The notes: generated from the sequence alone by a model not told the origin. A stretch of 43,481 nucleotides of DNA from Nostoc sp. TH1S01 (GCA_018993265.1 JAGKSW010000060.1:1-43481), one strand, 5' to 3'. Positions 17,423 to 26,963 are shown, numbered from the stretch's first letter. Numbers and translations are program-made.

Positions 17423-18685
17423 TTAATTTTCTGCCATTGCTAAACCTGCTAAATAAGCGGTTGTCCAGGCACTTTGAAAGTTAAAACCACCCGTAACACC
17501 ATCAATATCTAAAATCTCTCCAGCAAAGTAAAGCCCAGTAATTAATTTACTTTCCATTGTCTTAAAGTTTACTTGATTGAGGCTGACACCACCACAGGTG
17601 ACAAATTCTTCTTTGAAAACGCCTTTGCCACTAATTAAGTATTTACCCTGAGAAATTTCTTGCACTAGTTGATTTAGGGTCTTGTTGGAAATTTCTGCCC
17701 AACGAACTTCTGTATTAATACCGACGCGGTTGATAAAGTATTGCCAAAGACGATGAGGTAGATCAACTCCACGATGTAAGGCGATCGCTTTTTTGCTCCA
17801 CTCATTTTTAACTGCTAAAATTTTTTCCCGGAGTTGTTCTTGCTGCAAATCTGGTAGCCAGTTAATCGATAATGTGGCTTGATAGCGGTTGTCATGCAGA
17901 ATTCTTGCTCCCCAAGCCGAAAGCTTCAACACCGCCGGGCCACTCACTCCCCAGTGCGTGATTAACAAAGGCCCAATTTGTTCTAAGGTCGGTTGTTCTG
18001 GAACAGATAGCCGCAAGCGTACTGGATTCACACTCACACCACTTAAGGCACGCAAATTTGGGTCAGCAATGTTAAAGGTAAACAGTGAAGGAACTGGTGG
18101 TTCAATTTGATGGCCAAATTCTTGGGCGATTTTATAGCCTATCGGGTTACTACCAGTGGCTAATAATAGGCGATCGCATTTTAAAGTTTCACCCGATTTC
18201 AAATAAACTTCAAACTGAGTGTTGGGTAGCCGTTTCACCGAGACGACTGGTCTACCAGTCCGCAGTTCTACCTCATTGTCTTCAGCTGCATTCATCAAAC
18301 ATTGCACAATTGTTTCGGAACTGTCTGTCACAGGAAACATCCGGCCATCAGCTTCTTTTTTGAGTGGGACTCCGTGGTTAGCAAACCAAGAAACAGTATC
18401 TTTAGCTTGAAAGCGAGTAAACGCACCCCGCAGCGCCTTTCCACCTCTGGGGTAATTTGGTACTAAGCCTGCTGGTTCAAAACAAGCATGAGTGACATTG
18501 CAGCGTCCACCACCTGAAATCCTCACTTTGGCTAGTGGTTGACGGCTGGCTTCGAGTAAAATAACACGGGCGTAGGGGTTGGCATTAGCACAAGCGATCG
18601 CACCAAAAAATCCCGCAGCCCCACCCCCAATAACGATAATTGTTAACGGTTGCAATTTTAAAAAGTCTCTTTTGTCAATGGTCAA
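17423..18685 (-). CDS. BaiN/HI0933-type FAD-dependent oxidoreductase
   Basis: A 420-residue flavoprotein of the HI0933/YhiN family. The Rossmann dinucleotide site IIVIGGGAAGFFGAIA is near the N-terminus; KVRISGGGRCNVTH is the family signature; the end GEILDIDGVTGGFNFQSAWTTAYLAG closes the FAD site. Members are poorly characterised; gut bacterial BaiN acts on bile acid intermediates, which has no bearing here. The start is uncertain: the longest frame begins with TTG at 18685 inside an AATGGTC heptamer repeat, and no ATG occurs before the Rossmann motif. Confidence 0.88.
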   Translation of the reverse strand: MTIDKRDFLKLQPLTIIVIGGGAAGFFGAIACANANPYARVILLEASRQPLAKVRISGGGRCNVTHACFEPAGLVPNYPRGGKALRGAFTRFQAKDTVSWFANHGVPLKKEADGRMFPVTDSSETIVQCLMNAAEDNEVELRTGRPVVSVKRLPNTQFEVYLKSGETLKCDRLLLATGSNPIGYKIAQEFGHQIEPPVPSLFTFNIADPNLRALSGVSVNPVRLRLSVPEQPTLEQIGPLLITHWGVSGPAVLKLSAWGARILHDNRYQATLSINWLPDLQQEQLREKILAVKNEWSKKAIALHRGVDLPHRLWQYFINRVGINTEVRWAEISNKTLNQLVQEISQGKYLISGKGVFKEEFVTCGGVSLNQVNFKTMESKLITGLYFAGEILDIDGVTGGFNFQSAWTTAYLAGLAMAEN

Positions 18686-18772
18686 TGGTCATTTGTCCTG
18701 AAGGCTGAAGGCAAGAGGCAGAAGGCAGAAGGATGAAATTTCACACTTCATACTTCACACTTCATACTTCCC
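18668..18772. repeat. Cluster of heptamer repeats between the flavoprotein and rubredoxin genes
   Basis: AATGGTC units (18677-18692), AGGCAGA-type units (18699-18732) and inverted ACTTCAT units (18738-18772) lie in a row. They run into the start of the flavoprotein gene and the last codons of the rubredoxin gene. Confidence 0.7.
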
Positions 18773-18926
18773 CCTGTTCAAATTGATCTTTTGTCGCGCC
18801 GCAAACTGGACACACCCAATCCTCTGGGATATCTTCAAATGGGGTTCCTGGGGGAATACCACCATCAGGATCACCTACTTCTGGATCATATACGTAACCA
18901 CAAATAGTGCATTCGTAAGTTTCCAT
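18762..18926 (-). CDS. Rubredoxin
   Basis: A 54-residue rubredoxin with one Fe(SCys)4 site: CTICGY near the start and CPVCGA near the end, with [26 protein letters not shown] between (quoted as family pattern). I take the ATG at 18926 because GGGA lies seven bases before it and it gives the standard length; an upstream in-frame start would add 13 unrelated residues. It lacks the C-terminal membrane helix of RubA, the photosystem assembly rubredoxin, so it is a soluble electron carrier. Its last codons lie in a heptamer repeat. Confidence 0.93.
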   Translation of the reverse strand: METYECTICGYVYDPEVGDPDGGIPPGTPFEDIPEDWVCPVCGATKDQFEQGEV

Positions 18927-19137
18927 TGTTTTATCCCTGAATTTATTAAATGATTTCTGGCGCATCTACGTTTGAGTGTAAGCTACAATCAACACACTTT
19001 CACACCCCAGAAGAACCAACAAATATGGCTTTTGTCCCCAAAATTGCTAAGATTGAAAAGTCTGTACTAGTTATATTTCAGCCAAATTCAATAATTTAAT
19101 TTAAGTAAAATCACACAGTTTGGTAATGATTTATCGA

Positions 19138-19332
19138 TTAAAAACGCCACCATGTTCTTTGAGCAAAATTAATAATTGCCACAGCGATCGCACCGAAGAT
19201 AAATAGCCAGATAATTCCTCCTGGTAAAAATGTGAGAATCCCAAAACCCCTGAGAATCCAAATGGCGATGCCAATACCGAGTAGAATCCCAAAAGCCTGG
19301 GTTAGCAAACGATTTAATGAAGATTGACTCAT
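19138..19332 (-). CDS. Small membrane protein with two predicted helices
   Basis: A 64-residue hydrophobic protein from the ATG at 19332 (MSQSSLNRLLTQ). Two membrane segments are visible: AFGILLGIGIAIWILRGFGI and GGIIWLFIFGAIAVAIINFA. The C-terminus is QRTWWRF. AAAGG is placed eight bases before this start, so I reject the longer frame to 19467. No family is recognised. Confidence 0.65.
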   Translation of the reverse strand: MSQSSLNRLLTQAFGILLGIGIAIWILRGFGILTFLPGGIIWLFIFGAIAVAIINFAQRTWWRF

Positions 19333-19717
19333 GAAATGTGCCTTTGATTCAAAATTTATTACACTTCTATAGTAATCCGGTTTGATTTTGGAAATTATTT
19401 GTATAGACTGAGAATCGGGAGTGGGAAAGAGAATTTTTTTGGTGTACTGTATTTTCTCAGAAATCAAATATGAGTCCTATATATTTTAGAAGTAGTTATA
19501 TTGTGAAAACGGCTTAAGCTTAGATTTGATTAAATGTAATCATCAATACGATTTTATAAGTGATTTCACATAAAAATGATCTGAGATGATATTCACTTCC
19601 GGAAAATTGCGCTTGAGAGGTGAAACTAAAATTTGATTGAGTGAATCTAAAGTTTATTAGGCTTATGATTAGCGTCAACTCTGGAAGTGTGGCAAAGTGA
19701 GGAGTGAGTGAATTAGT

Positions 19718-20272
19718 ATGGCTGCGTCTCATATTTCCGACCCAATTATTGCAGGTTTAGATATGCCTTGGAGCGATGACAAGCGAAGATTATTAATGCA
19801 GGGCGAAATTTTGGTCGAAACGCGATCGTATACGGCGTGGGGTGGTGCAGTTACTGCATGGATGTATTTACCAATGATGCGATCGCAGGTATGGCAGCAG
19901 CTCACAGACTATCCTCGTTGGGTACAATATTTTCCTGATATCACCAGAAGCGAAGTTCTGCACAGAGGCGAAGTTAAACGCCTGTATCAAGCAGCACAAA
20001 AAGCCTTTTTATTTTTCACAGCCCAAGTTGAAATTTATCTCAGCGTTGCGGAAGTAATTGGACAACAAATCCACTTCCGTATGGAAAAAGGCACTTTTGA
20101 AGACTTTAGCGCCTGCGTAGATTTAAAAGATTTTGGTAACGGCACTTTGCTGGCTTATAACGTGCAAGCTACACCAAATATTCCCATTCCTTCAATTTTT
20201 ATTCAGCAAGCTATGAATTTTGAACTACCTGCAAATATGCGTAAAATGCGTCAGGTTTTGTGTAAGCAGTAA
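19718..20272 (+). CDS. SRPBCC/START-like (cyclase/dehydrase) protein
   Basis: A 184-residue protein with the helix-grip fold of the polyketide cyclase/Coq10 group: YLPMMRSQVWQQLTDYPRWVQYFPDI is the usual opening, with a hydrophobic cavity-forming C-terminal helix (IQQAMNFELPANMRKMRQVL). Such proteins bind lipids or quinone-like ligands; no ligand can be assigned here. It is followed by a clear terminator and is monocistronic. Confidence 0.8.
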   Translation: MAASHISDPIIAGLDMPWSDDKRRLLMQGEILVETRSYTAWGGAVTAWMYLPMMRSQVWQQLTDYPRWVQYFPDITRSEVLHRGEVKRLYQAAQKAFLFFTAQVEIYLSVAEVIGQQIHFRMEKGTFEDFSACVDLKDFGNGTLLAYNVQATPNIPIPSIFIQQAMNFELPANMRKMRQVLCKQ

Positions 20273-20312
20273 TCACAATATTGACAACAGAATTAATTTA
20301 GGCCTCTGCATA

Positions 20313-20349
20313 TAGCCCAGACCATACAAACGTCTGGGCTAAATTTTTT
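20313..20349 (+). terminator. Terminator of the SRPBCC gene
   Basis: The ten-base stem TAGCCCAGAC (20313-20322) pairs with GTCTGGGCTA (20332-20341) and is followed by six T residues within eight bases. Confidence 0.88.
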
Positions 20350-20730
20350 GCCAGTAGAATTTTTCGTAAAATAGCAAGCCCTAATTATTTCATAACAGAA
20401 GCCGGGAATAGAGCTGTTAGTCAGTCCTTCCGGATGGCTATACGTGTTTGTCCTGGATTTATCGCCTAGATTCATAGTGCCGAGAAGGCTTACCCCACAA
20501 GAGTTTAATCAATTTTTTGGATATACCTCAGTCAGGACAATTGTAAAGAAATATTAAAGAGTCAGAAGTTTTGCGTAAATCCAAGACTTAAGTCTGTGGA
20601 ATAATTAGCGGACAAAAAAACATTTATCAGTCTGCAATTCCAATCTAATTTTGTGATTTTGCCATTTATAAATCTGGCAATAATTATCATAATTTTAGAG
20701 ACATAAACTATATTTCATGGAGAATTAATT
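20350..20730. other. Intergenic region before the 232-residue gene
   Basis: About 380 bases with no convincing gene; a 60-codon minus-strand frame overlaps the terminator and is rejected. The final GGAGA (eight bases before ATG 20731) is a good ribosome binding site. A small RNA or long leader cannot be excluded. Confidence 0.4.
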
Positions 20731-21429
20731 ATGCCATTAGTTTCAACATTTGAATTACTTGTTAATCCAATTGCTCCTACAGATAATTTAGGTAATTTAC
20801 CACCCGATGTTGTTCAAAAGCTAGGAAAAGTTGCTCGCCGAGTTGTGCAAGGTTATTTTTTAACTATTGCTAACACTACTGATGCGGCCGCACGCTTGAG
20901 ACTGGAATTTACAGCAACAACACCTGAATTAAATTTAGTAGATACAGTCACAATCCGTGATGTTTTAGGTAACAATGAATTTTCTGAGTTAATTCCAGTT
21001 CCGGGTAATCCTAAAAAATTTACTTTCAATGTCGGTATTCCTGCTCACGATACAGCACTAATTACTTTATTACCTGATCTACAAAATGTAGACCTATTTA
21101 CAGGAGCCAAAAACTTAGAGATTCGTGGGTATGTGAGCATCTCTAGAGCTGCGATCGCCGGGCCAAGTTATGAACTGCTAGTTACTCCAGAACACCGAGG
21201 AACTTTCCTACCTAAAAATATCGATGATTCCGTTCCTGACTTTGATCAAATTGCCTACTCTCTGCCCACTGCTAGCGGTGGTAGCTTAGTTAGATTACCA
21301 TCTATTATGCGTCCGCCTGTTGTGACATCTCAACCAGGCGAATCTAATAATGTAGAAGATGGACAAGAAGTACTCAGCTTAATGGCTCAACGCATTGAAG
21401 AGTTGGAACAACGCCTAGCAAATGTTTAG
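20731..21429 (+). CDS. Uncharacterised 232-residue protein with C-terminal coiled coil
   Basis: I do not recognise the family. The first 150 residues are rich in beta-strand patterns (FELLVNPIAP, YFLTIANTTD, RLRLEFTATTP, FTFNVGIPAHDTALITLLP), as in an immunoglobulin-like sandwich. The last 15 residues, MAQRIEELEQRLANV, form a short amphipathic coiled coil. No signal peptide or membrane helix is evident. An excellent Shine-Dalgarno and a strong terminator show it is a real, separately transcribed gene. Oligomerisation through the C-terminal helix is inference. Confidence 0.8.
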   Translation: MPLVSTFELLVNPIAPTDNLGNLPPDVVQKLGKVARRVVQGYFLTIANTTDAAARLRLEFTATTPELNLVDTVTIRDVLGNNEFSELIPVPGNPKKFTFNVGIPAHDTALITLLPDLQNVDLFTGAKNLEIRGYVSISRAAIAGPSYELLVTPEHRGTFLPKNIDDSVPDFDQIAYSLPTASGGSLVRLPSIMRPPVVTSQPGESNNVEDGQEVLSLMAQRIEELEQRLANV

Positions 21430-21507
21430 TTTGTGCAAGCTAATGTAGCCTGAACTGAACGAAGTTTATGTGTTTTAGATAATTAGAGTCACCGTAATTC
21501 ACAAAAC

Positions 21508-21535
21508 AACCCCACAAATTTTAGTGGGGTTTTTA
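21508..21535. terminator. Bidirectional terminator
   Basis: AACCCCAC (21508-21515) pairs with GTGGGGTT (21524-21531), with a T run on the plus strand and a TTGTTTT run on the minus strand. It serves the 232-residue gene and probably crtO. Confidence 0.85.
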
Positions 21536-21601
21536 TTTTGTGACTGAAATGTAATAGCAATATAAGAGCGATCGCTTTTACATTTTTGTGCAAAACTGTT
21601 T

Positions 21602-23296
21602 CTAAATAATCCCAAACACAGACCCAACAGTTGATTTAATCGAATCTCTAGCATCCTTTAGTGTCTGAGTAATTGGGTGCTTCGATTGTAAAAATACCCG
21701 CGCACAATTGCGTCCTGGCATTCCCGAAATTGAACCACCTGGATGAGTACCCGCACCAGTTAAGAATAAATTGTCAATTGGGGTTTTATAGTTGGCGATT
21801 TCTGGTAAGGGGCGGAAAAAGACCATCTGATCTAAAGTCATATCAATATGATAATAATTTCCTTTGTATGCGCCTAATCTTTCTCCCAATTCTGCGGGAC
21901 TTTCCACCCGTCGAGCAATAGTCGCTGTTTTGACATTAGGAGCATAAGTAGCTAACTTGTCAACTACTTTGTCTGCAACTTGATTTTTCAATTCATCAGT
22001 CCAACCAGTACCTTTTAAGCCTGTACCTTCTGCACCAGCAATTTGATAGGGTGCAAAAAATTCAATCCAAACAGTATGTTTCCCTGCTGGTGCTAAGGTG
22101 GGGTCAAGGTAACTGGGCATGACTACATACATTGATGGATCAGAATCTGGGATTTCGCCCAAGGTACACTTACTATGAGCCTGTTCCACATGAGCAACTG
22201 AATCTGCAATTAAGATAGAACCAACCAGATACTCATCTTTGTGCGCGTGGAAAGGAAAGCGCAGAGGTTCATTTAAAGCTAAATCTATTTTCAGAATGGT
22301 TTCGTTGTTGTTAACAATGCGGCGTTCTAATCTTTCCCACAAATCAGGATCGGCTGAGTCAATATCGCTTTTATCGGTCATTTGCAAAAACAACCGCTTG
22401 GCATCAATATTAGAAATTACACCATGTTTCGCCCGATATTCTGTGCCATCTGCAACGCGCACACCAACAGCTTTACCATTATCAATTAAAACTTTTTCGA
22501 CGTGCTGATCTGTGAGAATGGTAGCGCCTTTACTAGTAACTAAATTGACTAAAGCTTTGACTAATGCACCCGTTCCACCACGTGGTCTAGCCATACCAGG
22601 ATTATGACGCATTGCCATCATAATTGCACCGATCGCAATAGTTTTTTGTGATGGAGGCGCACCTAATTCAGATGCTAATCTGGCTAGTGGTGCTTTTAAA
22701 AATTCTGAATCAAACCACTCATTGAGTAAATCTTCAGCACTGGTCATCATGTTGCGAATAAAATCGAGGGTTTTATTTGGTGAACCAATGACTGAAAATA
22801 AATCTTTGATTTTTGTAATGTCGTAGTTACCCGCAATATCGATAATTGACTTTGGCGGTGCATTAAACATCGGAATCATTGCGCCAATTGCCCGTTGCCA
22901 ATATTCAGTAAATTCGGCATATTTTTTAGCATCACGTTCACTATAACGGGCGATTTCGGCACAAGTTTTTTCTAATGATTTATGTGCTAAGAAATACTTG
23001 CCATCTGGATGAGGACAGAAAACTACTGGATCACATTCCAAATATTCTAAGCCATATTTTTTCAGTTCTAATTCTTCAACTACTGGCCCCAAGTGAATAA
23101 ATTCATGGTCAATCGCACACAAATTAAATTTAAATCCGGGGGCTTCTTTAGGTAAACATTCTTCAGTTGTTGCTGCACCACCAGGGACAGAACGTTTTTC
23201 TAAAAGTAGGACACTATAACCAGCTTTGAGCAAATATGCTGCACAAACTAGTCCGTTATGTCCTGCACCGATAATTACAACATCATACTCTTGCAT
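21602..23296 (-). CDS. crtO: Beta-carotene ketolase, CrtO type
   Basis: A 564-residue FAD-dependent enzyme of the phytoene desaturase superfamily that introduces keto groups into the carotenoid ring, giving echinenone and canthaxanthin. The N-terminal Rossmann motif is VVIIGAGHNGLVCAAYLL. The protein follows Synechocystis CrtO closely: LLEKRSVPGGAATTEE, LNEWFDSEFLKAPLARL, NNNETILKIDLAL and the C-terminal LTGAGTHPGGSISGMPGRN. Echinenone is also the ligand of the orange carotenoid protein, though no ocp gene is in view. Monocistronic. Confidence 0.93.
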   Translation of the reverse strand: MQEYDVVIIGAGHNGLVCAAYLLKAGYSVLLLEKRSVPGGAATTEECLPKEAPGFKFNLCAIDHEFIHLGPVVEELELKKYGLEYLECDPVVFCPHPDGKYFLAHKSLEKTCAEIARYSERDAKKYAEFTEYWQRAIGAMIPMFNAPPKSIIDIAGNYDITKIKDLFSVIGSPNKTLDFIRNMMTSAEDLLNEWFDSEFLKAPLARLASELGAPPSQKTIAIGAIMMAMRHNPGMARPRGGTGALVKALVNLVTSKGATILTDQHVEKVLIDNGKAVGVRVADGTEYRAKHGVISNIDAKRLFLQMTDKSDIDSADPDLWERLERRIVNNNETILKIDLALNEPLRFPFHAHKDEYLVGSILIADSVAHVEQAHSKCTLGEIPDSDPSMYVVMPSYLDPTLAPAGKHTVWIEFFAPYQIAGAEGTGLKGTGWTDELKNQVADKVVDKLATYAPNVKTATIARRVESPAELGERLGAYKGNYYHIDMTLDQMVFFRPLPEIANYKTPIDNLFLTGAGTHPGGSISGMPGRNCARVFLQSKHPITQTLKDARDSIKSTVGSVFGII

Positions 23297-23400
23297 ATTT
23301 GTAGTTTAGAATAGAGTGGCTTGTTAATATTACAAAGTGTCAACAGAAATTACAACCTTGAGTTTATTTGGTTCAATCAATTAATAATAGGATAATTTTC

Positions 23401-24159
23401 CTAATTAGAAATTTCTGAGATTGAAGGAGGTATATGTCGCATTTGAGTCTCAAGTAATAGTATCAAATTATGCTGTTTGACCTCCAGATTGATAATTTTA
23501 ACTTTCGTGCCTTCCCAAGTAAAATCTGGGAGATTAACTAGTTCTTTAACTTTCTGTATCAGTGCTAAAACTAGTTCTAAAGTCACCCCTTCACCATGAT
23601 GACAATCAAAGCTTTCTAAAATGATAGAATTAGCGTAAGTTTGGGGTTGGAATCTGGCTGTAAAACCAAGTGGACGACTTTTACCTTTCTCTTTAATTGC
23701 TATTAATCCTTGGAATTGAATTTTGTTATTGCCAGGGAAAGATAATTGCATATTTTGCATTTCAAAACTGACAATTTCGCCTTCGACATTCAAATCATAA
23801 TTTTTGGCTGAATTTTGCACAAATTCTGAATTTAATGCTTGATTAATATCCGATTCTGTCATGACAATCCGGGCGATCGCATTTACTGGTGCATTGAATT
23901 CAATCTGTCCAAAAATTGCACTTAAAGGATTTACAGCAATACTATCTGTTTGCAGTTTGATGTCTTGAACCCGGATATTTTCTTTAAAAACTAATCCTTT
24001 CCCACTCAGGGAAACACCATCTGCTTGTCCTTGAACTATTTTGAACAAATCAGTCTGCACATCTACATCAATTTGTTCAGCTTCATCCAGTTGGTTGGAT
24101 AGCCGACGTTCGGCTTCCTGTGAGATTAATTGTTCTTCCAACCTGCGTTCTTCTGGCAT
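23401..24159 (-). CDS. DUF2993 (LmeA-like) lipid-binding protein
   Basis: A 252-residue protein of the DUF2993 family, common in cyanobacteria and actinobacteria. It has long alternating strand patterns (VQGQADGVSLSGKGLVFKENI, IRVQDIKLQTDSIAVNPLSA) with the conserved MTESDINQALNSEFVQ helix. The actinobacterial relative LmeA binds phospholipid in envelope biogenesis; a lipid-binding or transfer role here is inference. No obvious signal peptide; the N-terminus is acidic (MPEERRLEEQLISQEAERR). Upstream of crtO in the same direction with a 105-base gap. Confidence 0.82.
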   Translation of the reverse strand: MPEERRLEEQLISQEAERRLSNQLDEAEQIDVDVQTDLFKIVQGQADGVSLSGKGLVFKENIRVQDIKLQTDSIAVNPLSAIFGQIEFNAPVNAIARIVMTESDINQALNSEFVQNSAKNYDLNVEGEIVSFEMQNMQLSFPGNNKIQFQGLIAIKEKGKSRPLGFTARFQPQTYANSIILESFDCHHGEGVTLELVLALIQKVKELVNLPDFTWEGTKVKIINLEVKQHNLILLLETQMRHIPPSISEISN

Positions 24160-24343
24160 GAATTTTTATCTCATAGCGTCCCATAATGGTTACTTTAGAC
24201 TTTACATACCTCAAAATGGATCTATAAGATGATATATGCAGGTGGGAGTATAGATGAAAAGGGAATAGGCACCAGGGAACAGAGAAATCTTGAGAATAAT
24301 GAGATTGAAATTAGGCAAGTAAATATTAATTCATTAATTCCAC

Positions 24344-24522
24344 TAAGAGGATGTTTTAAAAGTTTTGGGCGAATATAATTCGCTACTACACAAACAAAGT
24401 CCGCCTGCGCGGACTAATGAAAAATCAATGGTTTTGAACCCACGCAGGTGGGTTTTGTCTGTGTAGCCGCGATTTCTAATCGCCAAGAAAAGTAATAAAT
24501 TAGACTTTTAAAACAACCTCTA
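24344..24522. mobile_element. Fold-back MITE with TA-flanked 17-bp terminal inverted repeats
   Basis: The left end AGAGGATGTTTTAAAAGT (24346-24363) matches the reverse complement of the right end (24504-24520) in 16 of 17 positions. TA occurs on both outer sides (24344-24345 and 24521-24522). The interior is itself a long imperfect hairpin: GCGAATATAATTCGC and ACTACACAAAC on the left face their counterparts on the right. There is no ORF, so it must be moved by a transposase elsewhere. TA target and ends suggest an IS630/Tc1-like source. Confidence 0.75.
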
Positions 24523-24749
24523 AGCATTAAATATCAGACTCCTACTTGATTGTTGATTGTTGAAACAAACTCAGCACACTTTCTGTTCCCTGTTCCCTAC
24601 CCCATATAAGTTTTTCTGTAGCAATCATTTAAACTGCTTATCCTTTGGTTGTGAAAATGCAATCAACTGTGACAACCCCAAAGATGTAAAATTTTTGTTA
24701 AATTCAACGGGCATCTACAGTTTCCCTTCATCCTTATAAGGTACTCAGC
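24523..24749. other. Upstream region of the transketolase-like gene
   Basis: AT-rich leader without a supported gene. AAGG lies about nine bases before the ATG at 24750. Confidence 0.4.
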
Positions 24750-26963
24750 ATGACAGCAATTACACCAAAGGCATCTTCCGCGCTGCCTGAATTTTGCGAA
24801 GGAATTCAATATTTTGGCGAGGCGTTACCAGATTTTGCCACTTATGGTGCTACACCTGCGATAGATTCAGATAAAGTAGCGATCGCATCTCCTACAGATA
24901 CCACAGCCGTATATCAAACTTTACTTGCTGCTGATGCCTTGCGTTACCTGACATTGCAAATCACTGGTAGTAAAGCATCAGGACACCCAGGCGGGTTTGC
25001 CAGCCAAGCGGAAGCGTATGCAGCATTAGTCATGCTGGGCTACAAAAATATTATTACCGAAGTCGGACACCACGCCCCTGGATTTTATAGTGCCATGTTT
25101 TTGGATCGTTCCTTAGAAGACATGGGCATTTTTACAGTACAACAATTGCGCGATCGCTTCCGCGAAAAGCACGGACTTTTAGGACACCTCTCCGGTTACA
25201 TTCCTGGCATTCTCGCACCCGCCGGGCCTTTGGGACAAGGGCAACACTTTGCAATGGCGGCTGCACTTCTGCACAGAGACAAACTTTTCCCCTTCACCCT
25301 TGGCGACGGTGGACTAGGCGAACCATACATTATGAGTTCAATGGCACACTTCAACACCGCCTATCCCAGCGTCACCAACTTCTTACCTGTGCTGGTATGG
25401 AATGGATACAGCCAAGAACATCACAGTATGGTTTCCCTAAAAACCAATGATGAGATGAAAGCTTACTGGCAAGGTAACGGTTTTGAGGAAGTCATTCTCG
25501 TCGATGCCAAAGAATTTGACGACCAAAATCAACCAGGAGACTACGTTGATAGTACCGCCTTTTCCTTTGAGAAACGCCTCGCCTTTACCCAAGCTGTATT
25601 AGTAGCTGTTGATAAAGCCGCCCGTTCCGCCCTTAGCGGTAAACTCACCGTCTTCATTATCAAACAACTCAAAGGCGCAGGCGTTCACGCCAGAGGTGCG
25701 AAATCTCATAACTTGTATCCCAAAGACACCTTAGATGCACCACACATTGTCAGCGCATTGCAAGCACGCGCCTTATCACCCGAAGCTTGGCAAACAGTCA
25801 GAACCAACGCCGAACGCGCTGGTGGTGGCCCGGCTGCCAAAACTGTCGTCACAGAATTTGAATTAGAATTACCAGATTTAGGTAAATTACCTTTAGAAGA
25901 ATATGCAGTAGGCGGCGAACCCAAAGTTTCAACCACCGCAATGGGACGACTGGTGGGTGTAGTTGGACAAAAAGACCAAAATTTCCTCGTCACCAACGCC
26001 GACGGTAACGAAGCATCAGGAATTGGCAACATCAACCAAGCATTAAAGATTATTCACCCCACAACCGACGATTTATATAACCAAGCACCAAACGGTCAAG
26101 TTTATGAACCATTAAGTGAAGATGCTTGTGCAGGTTTAGCTGTTGGTTTATCACTCATGGGTGCAAGAAGTTTGTGGTGTTCTTATGAATCTTTTGCCAT
26201 CAATGGTTTACCAATTTGGCAAACAGTCACCCAAGCAATGGCAGAATTACGCCGTCAAACACCCTCAACAATTACATTATTTACTGCTGGCGCATTAGAA
26301 CAAGGTCGTAATGGTTGGACACACCAACGTCCTGAAATTGAAGCTTACTTTGCATCGATGATGCGGAATGGAAATGTCTTTCCTGTATTCCCATCCGATG
26401 CTAATAGTATTCAAGCTTGTTATGACTGGGCATTACAAACAAGAAATAAAGGAATTGTCATTACTGCTAGTAAGTCACCATTGCCAATTCGCACAACATT
26501 AAAACAAACCCAACAAGGCTTAGAAGATGGTGCAATATTATTGCATGAAATTGCTGGTGATAAGCAAGTTGTATTTGCTGTTATTGGCGATATGACATTA
26601 ATTCCTGTATTTGAAGCCGCAGCATTTTTAGAAACAGAAGGTATCGGGGTGAAGATAGTTTCTATCATTAACCCTCGCCGTTTATATCGTCCTAGTGATG
26701 TTGCTTGGGATACTTGTTCTGAACCCGATGGTGGTTTTATTGATGATGCGAAATTCGCTGAATTATTTGGTGGTGATGCACTAATTGGTGTGACTGGTGG
26801 CGCTGCGGCAATGCTAGAACCAATTATGTTAAGAAGCAACAGCAAGCGCGATACTTTTGCCTGGAAACGTGGTGAAACTACAGCCAGTGCTGGTGAGTTG
26901 ATGGCGTTTAATGGTTTGACTGCTGAAGCGTTGACGAAGCGGGCTATTGAATTGGTGCATTAA
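24750..26963 (+). CDS. Divergent ThDP enzyme of the transketolase/phosphoketolase superfamily
   Basis: A 737-residue protein. The N-terminal part has transketolase hallmarks: ASGHPGGFASQAEAY, LAPAGPLGQGQHFAMAAAL, and the ThDP motif LGDGGLGEP with the closing LVWNGYSQEHH. The C-terminal part (RNGWTHQRPEIEAYFASM, GIVITASKSPLPIRTTL, MAFNGL near the end) is closer to phosphoketolase (XFP) than to transketolase. It is shorter than typical phosphoketolase (about 800) and differs from the tkt protein at 9284. Relatives have been annotated as transketolase-like or as a xylulose-5-phosphate epimerase; the reaction here is open. It is the last core gene before the accessory island. Confidence 0.75.
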   Translation: MTAITPKASSALPEFCEGIQYFGEALPDFATYGATPAIDSDKVAIASPTDTTAVYQTLLAADALRYLTLQITGSKASGHPGGFASQAEAYAALVMLGYKNIITEVGHHAPGFYSAMFLDRSLEDMGIFTVQQLRDRFREKHGLLGHLSGYIPGILAPAGPLGQGQHFAMAAALLHRDKLFPFTLGDGGLGEPYIMSSMAHFNTAYPSVTNFLPVLVWNGYSQEHHSMVSLKTNDEMKAYWQGNGFEEVILVDAKEFDDQNQPGDYVDSTAFSFEKRLAFTQAVLVAVDKAARSALSGKLTVFIIKQLKGAGVHARGAKSHNLYPKDTLDAPHIVSALQARALSPEAWQTVRTNAERAGGGPAAKTVVTEFELELPDLGKLPLEEYAVGGEPKVSTTAMGRLVGVVGQKDQNFLVTNADGNEASGIGNINQALKIIHPTTDDLYNQAPNGQVYEPLSEDACAGLAVGLSLMGARSLWCSYESFAINGLPIWQTVTQAMAELRRQTPSTITLFTAGALEQGRNGWTHQRPEIEAYFASMMRNGNVFPVFPSDANSIQACYDWALQTRNKGIVITASKSPLPIRTTLKQTQQGLEDGAILLHEIAGDKQVVFAVIGDMTLIPVFEAAAFLETEGIGVKIVSIINPRRLYRPSDVAWDTCSEPDGGFIDDAKFAELFGGDALIGVTGGAAAMLEPIMLRSNSKRDTFAWKRGETTASAGELMAFNGLTAEALTKRAIELVH

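Noticed and set aside
18762-18965. Rubredoxin as RubA of photosystem assembly
   Set aside because: It lacks the C-terminal membrane helix and the usual neighbours of that gene.
19025-19099. 24-codon frame upstream of rubredoxin
   Set aside because: Too short, no ribosome site and no recognised family.
19333-19467. N-terminal extension of the small membrane protein
   Set aside because: The extension is low in hydrophobicity and unlike the rest, and a good Shine-Dalgarno precedes the internal ATG at 19332.
20350-20730. Possible riboswitch or small RNA
   Set aside because: Some pairing is possible, but no known class motif is visible and nothing supports a specific call.
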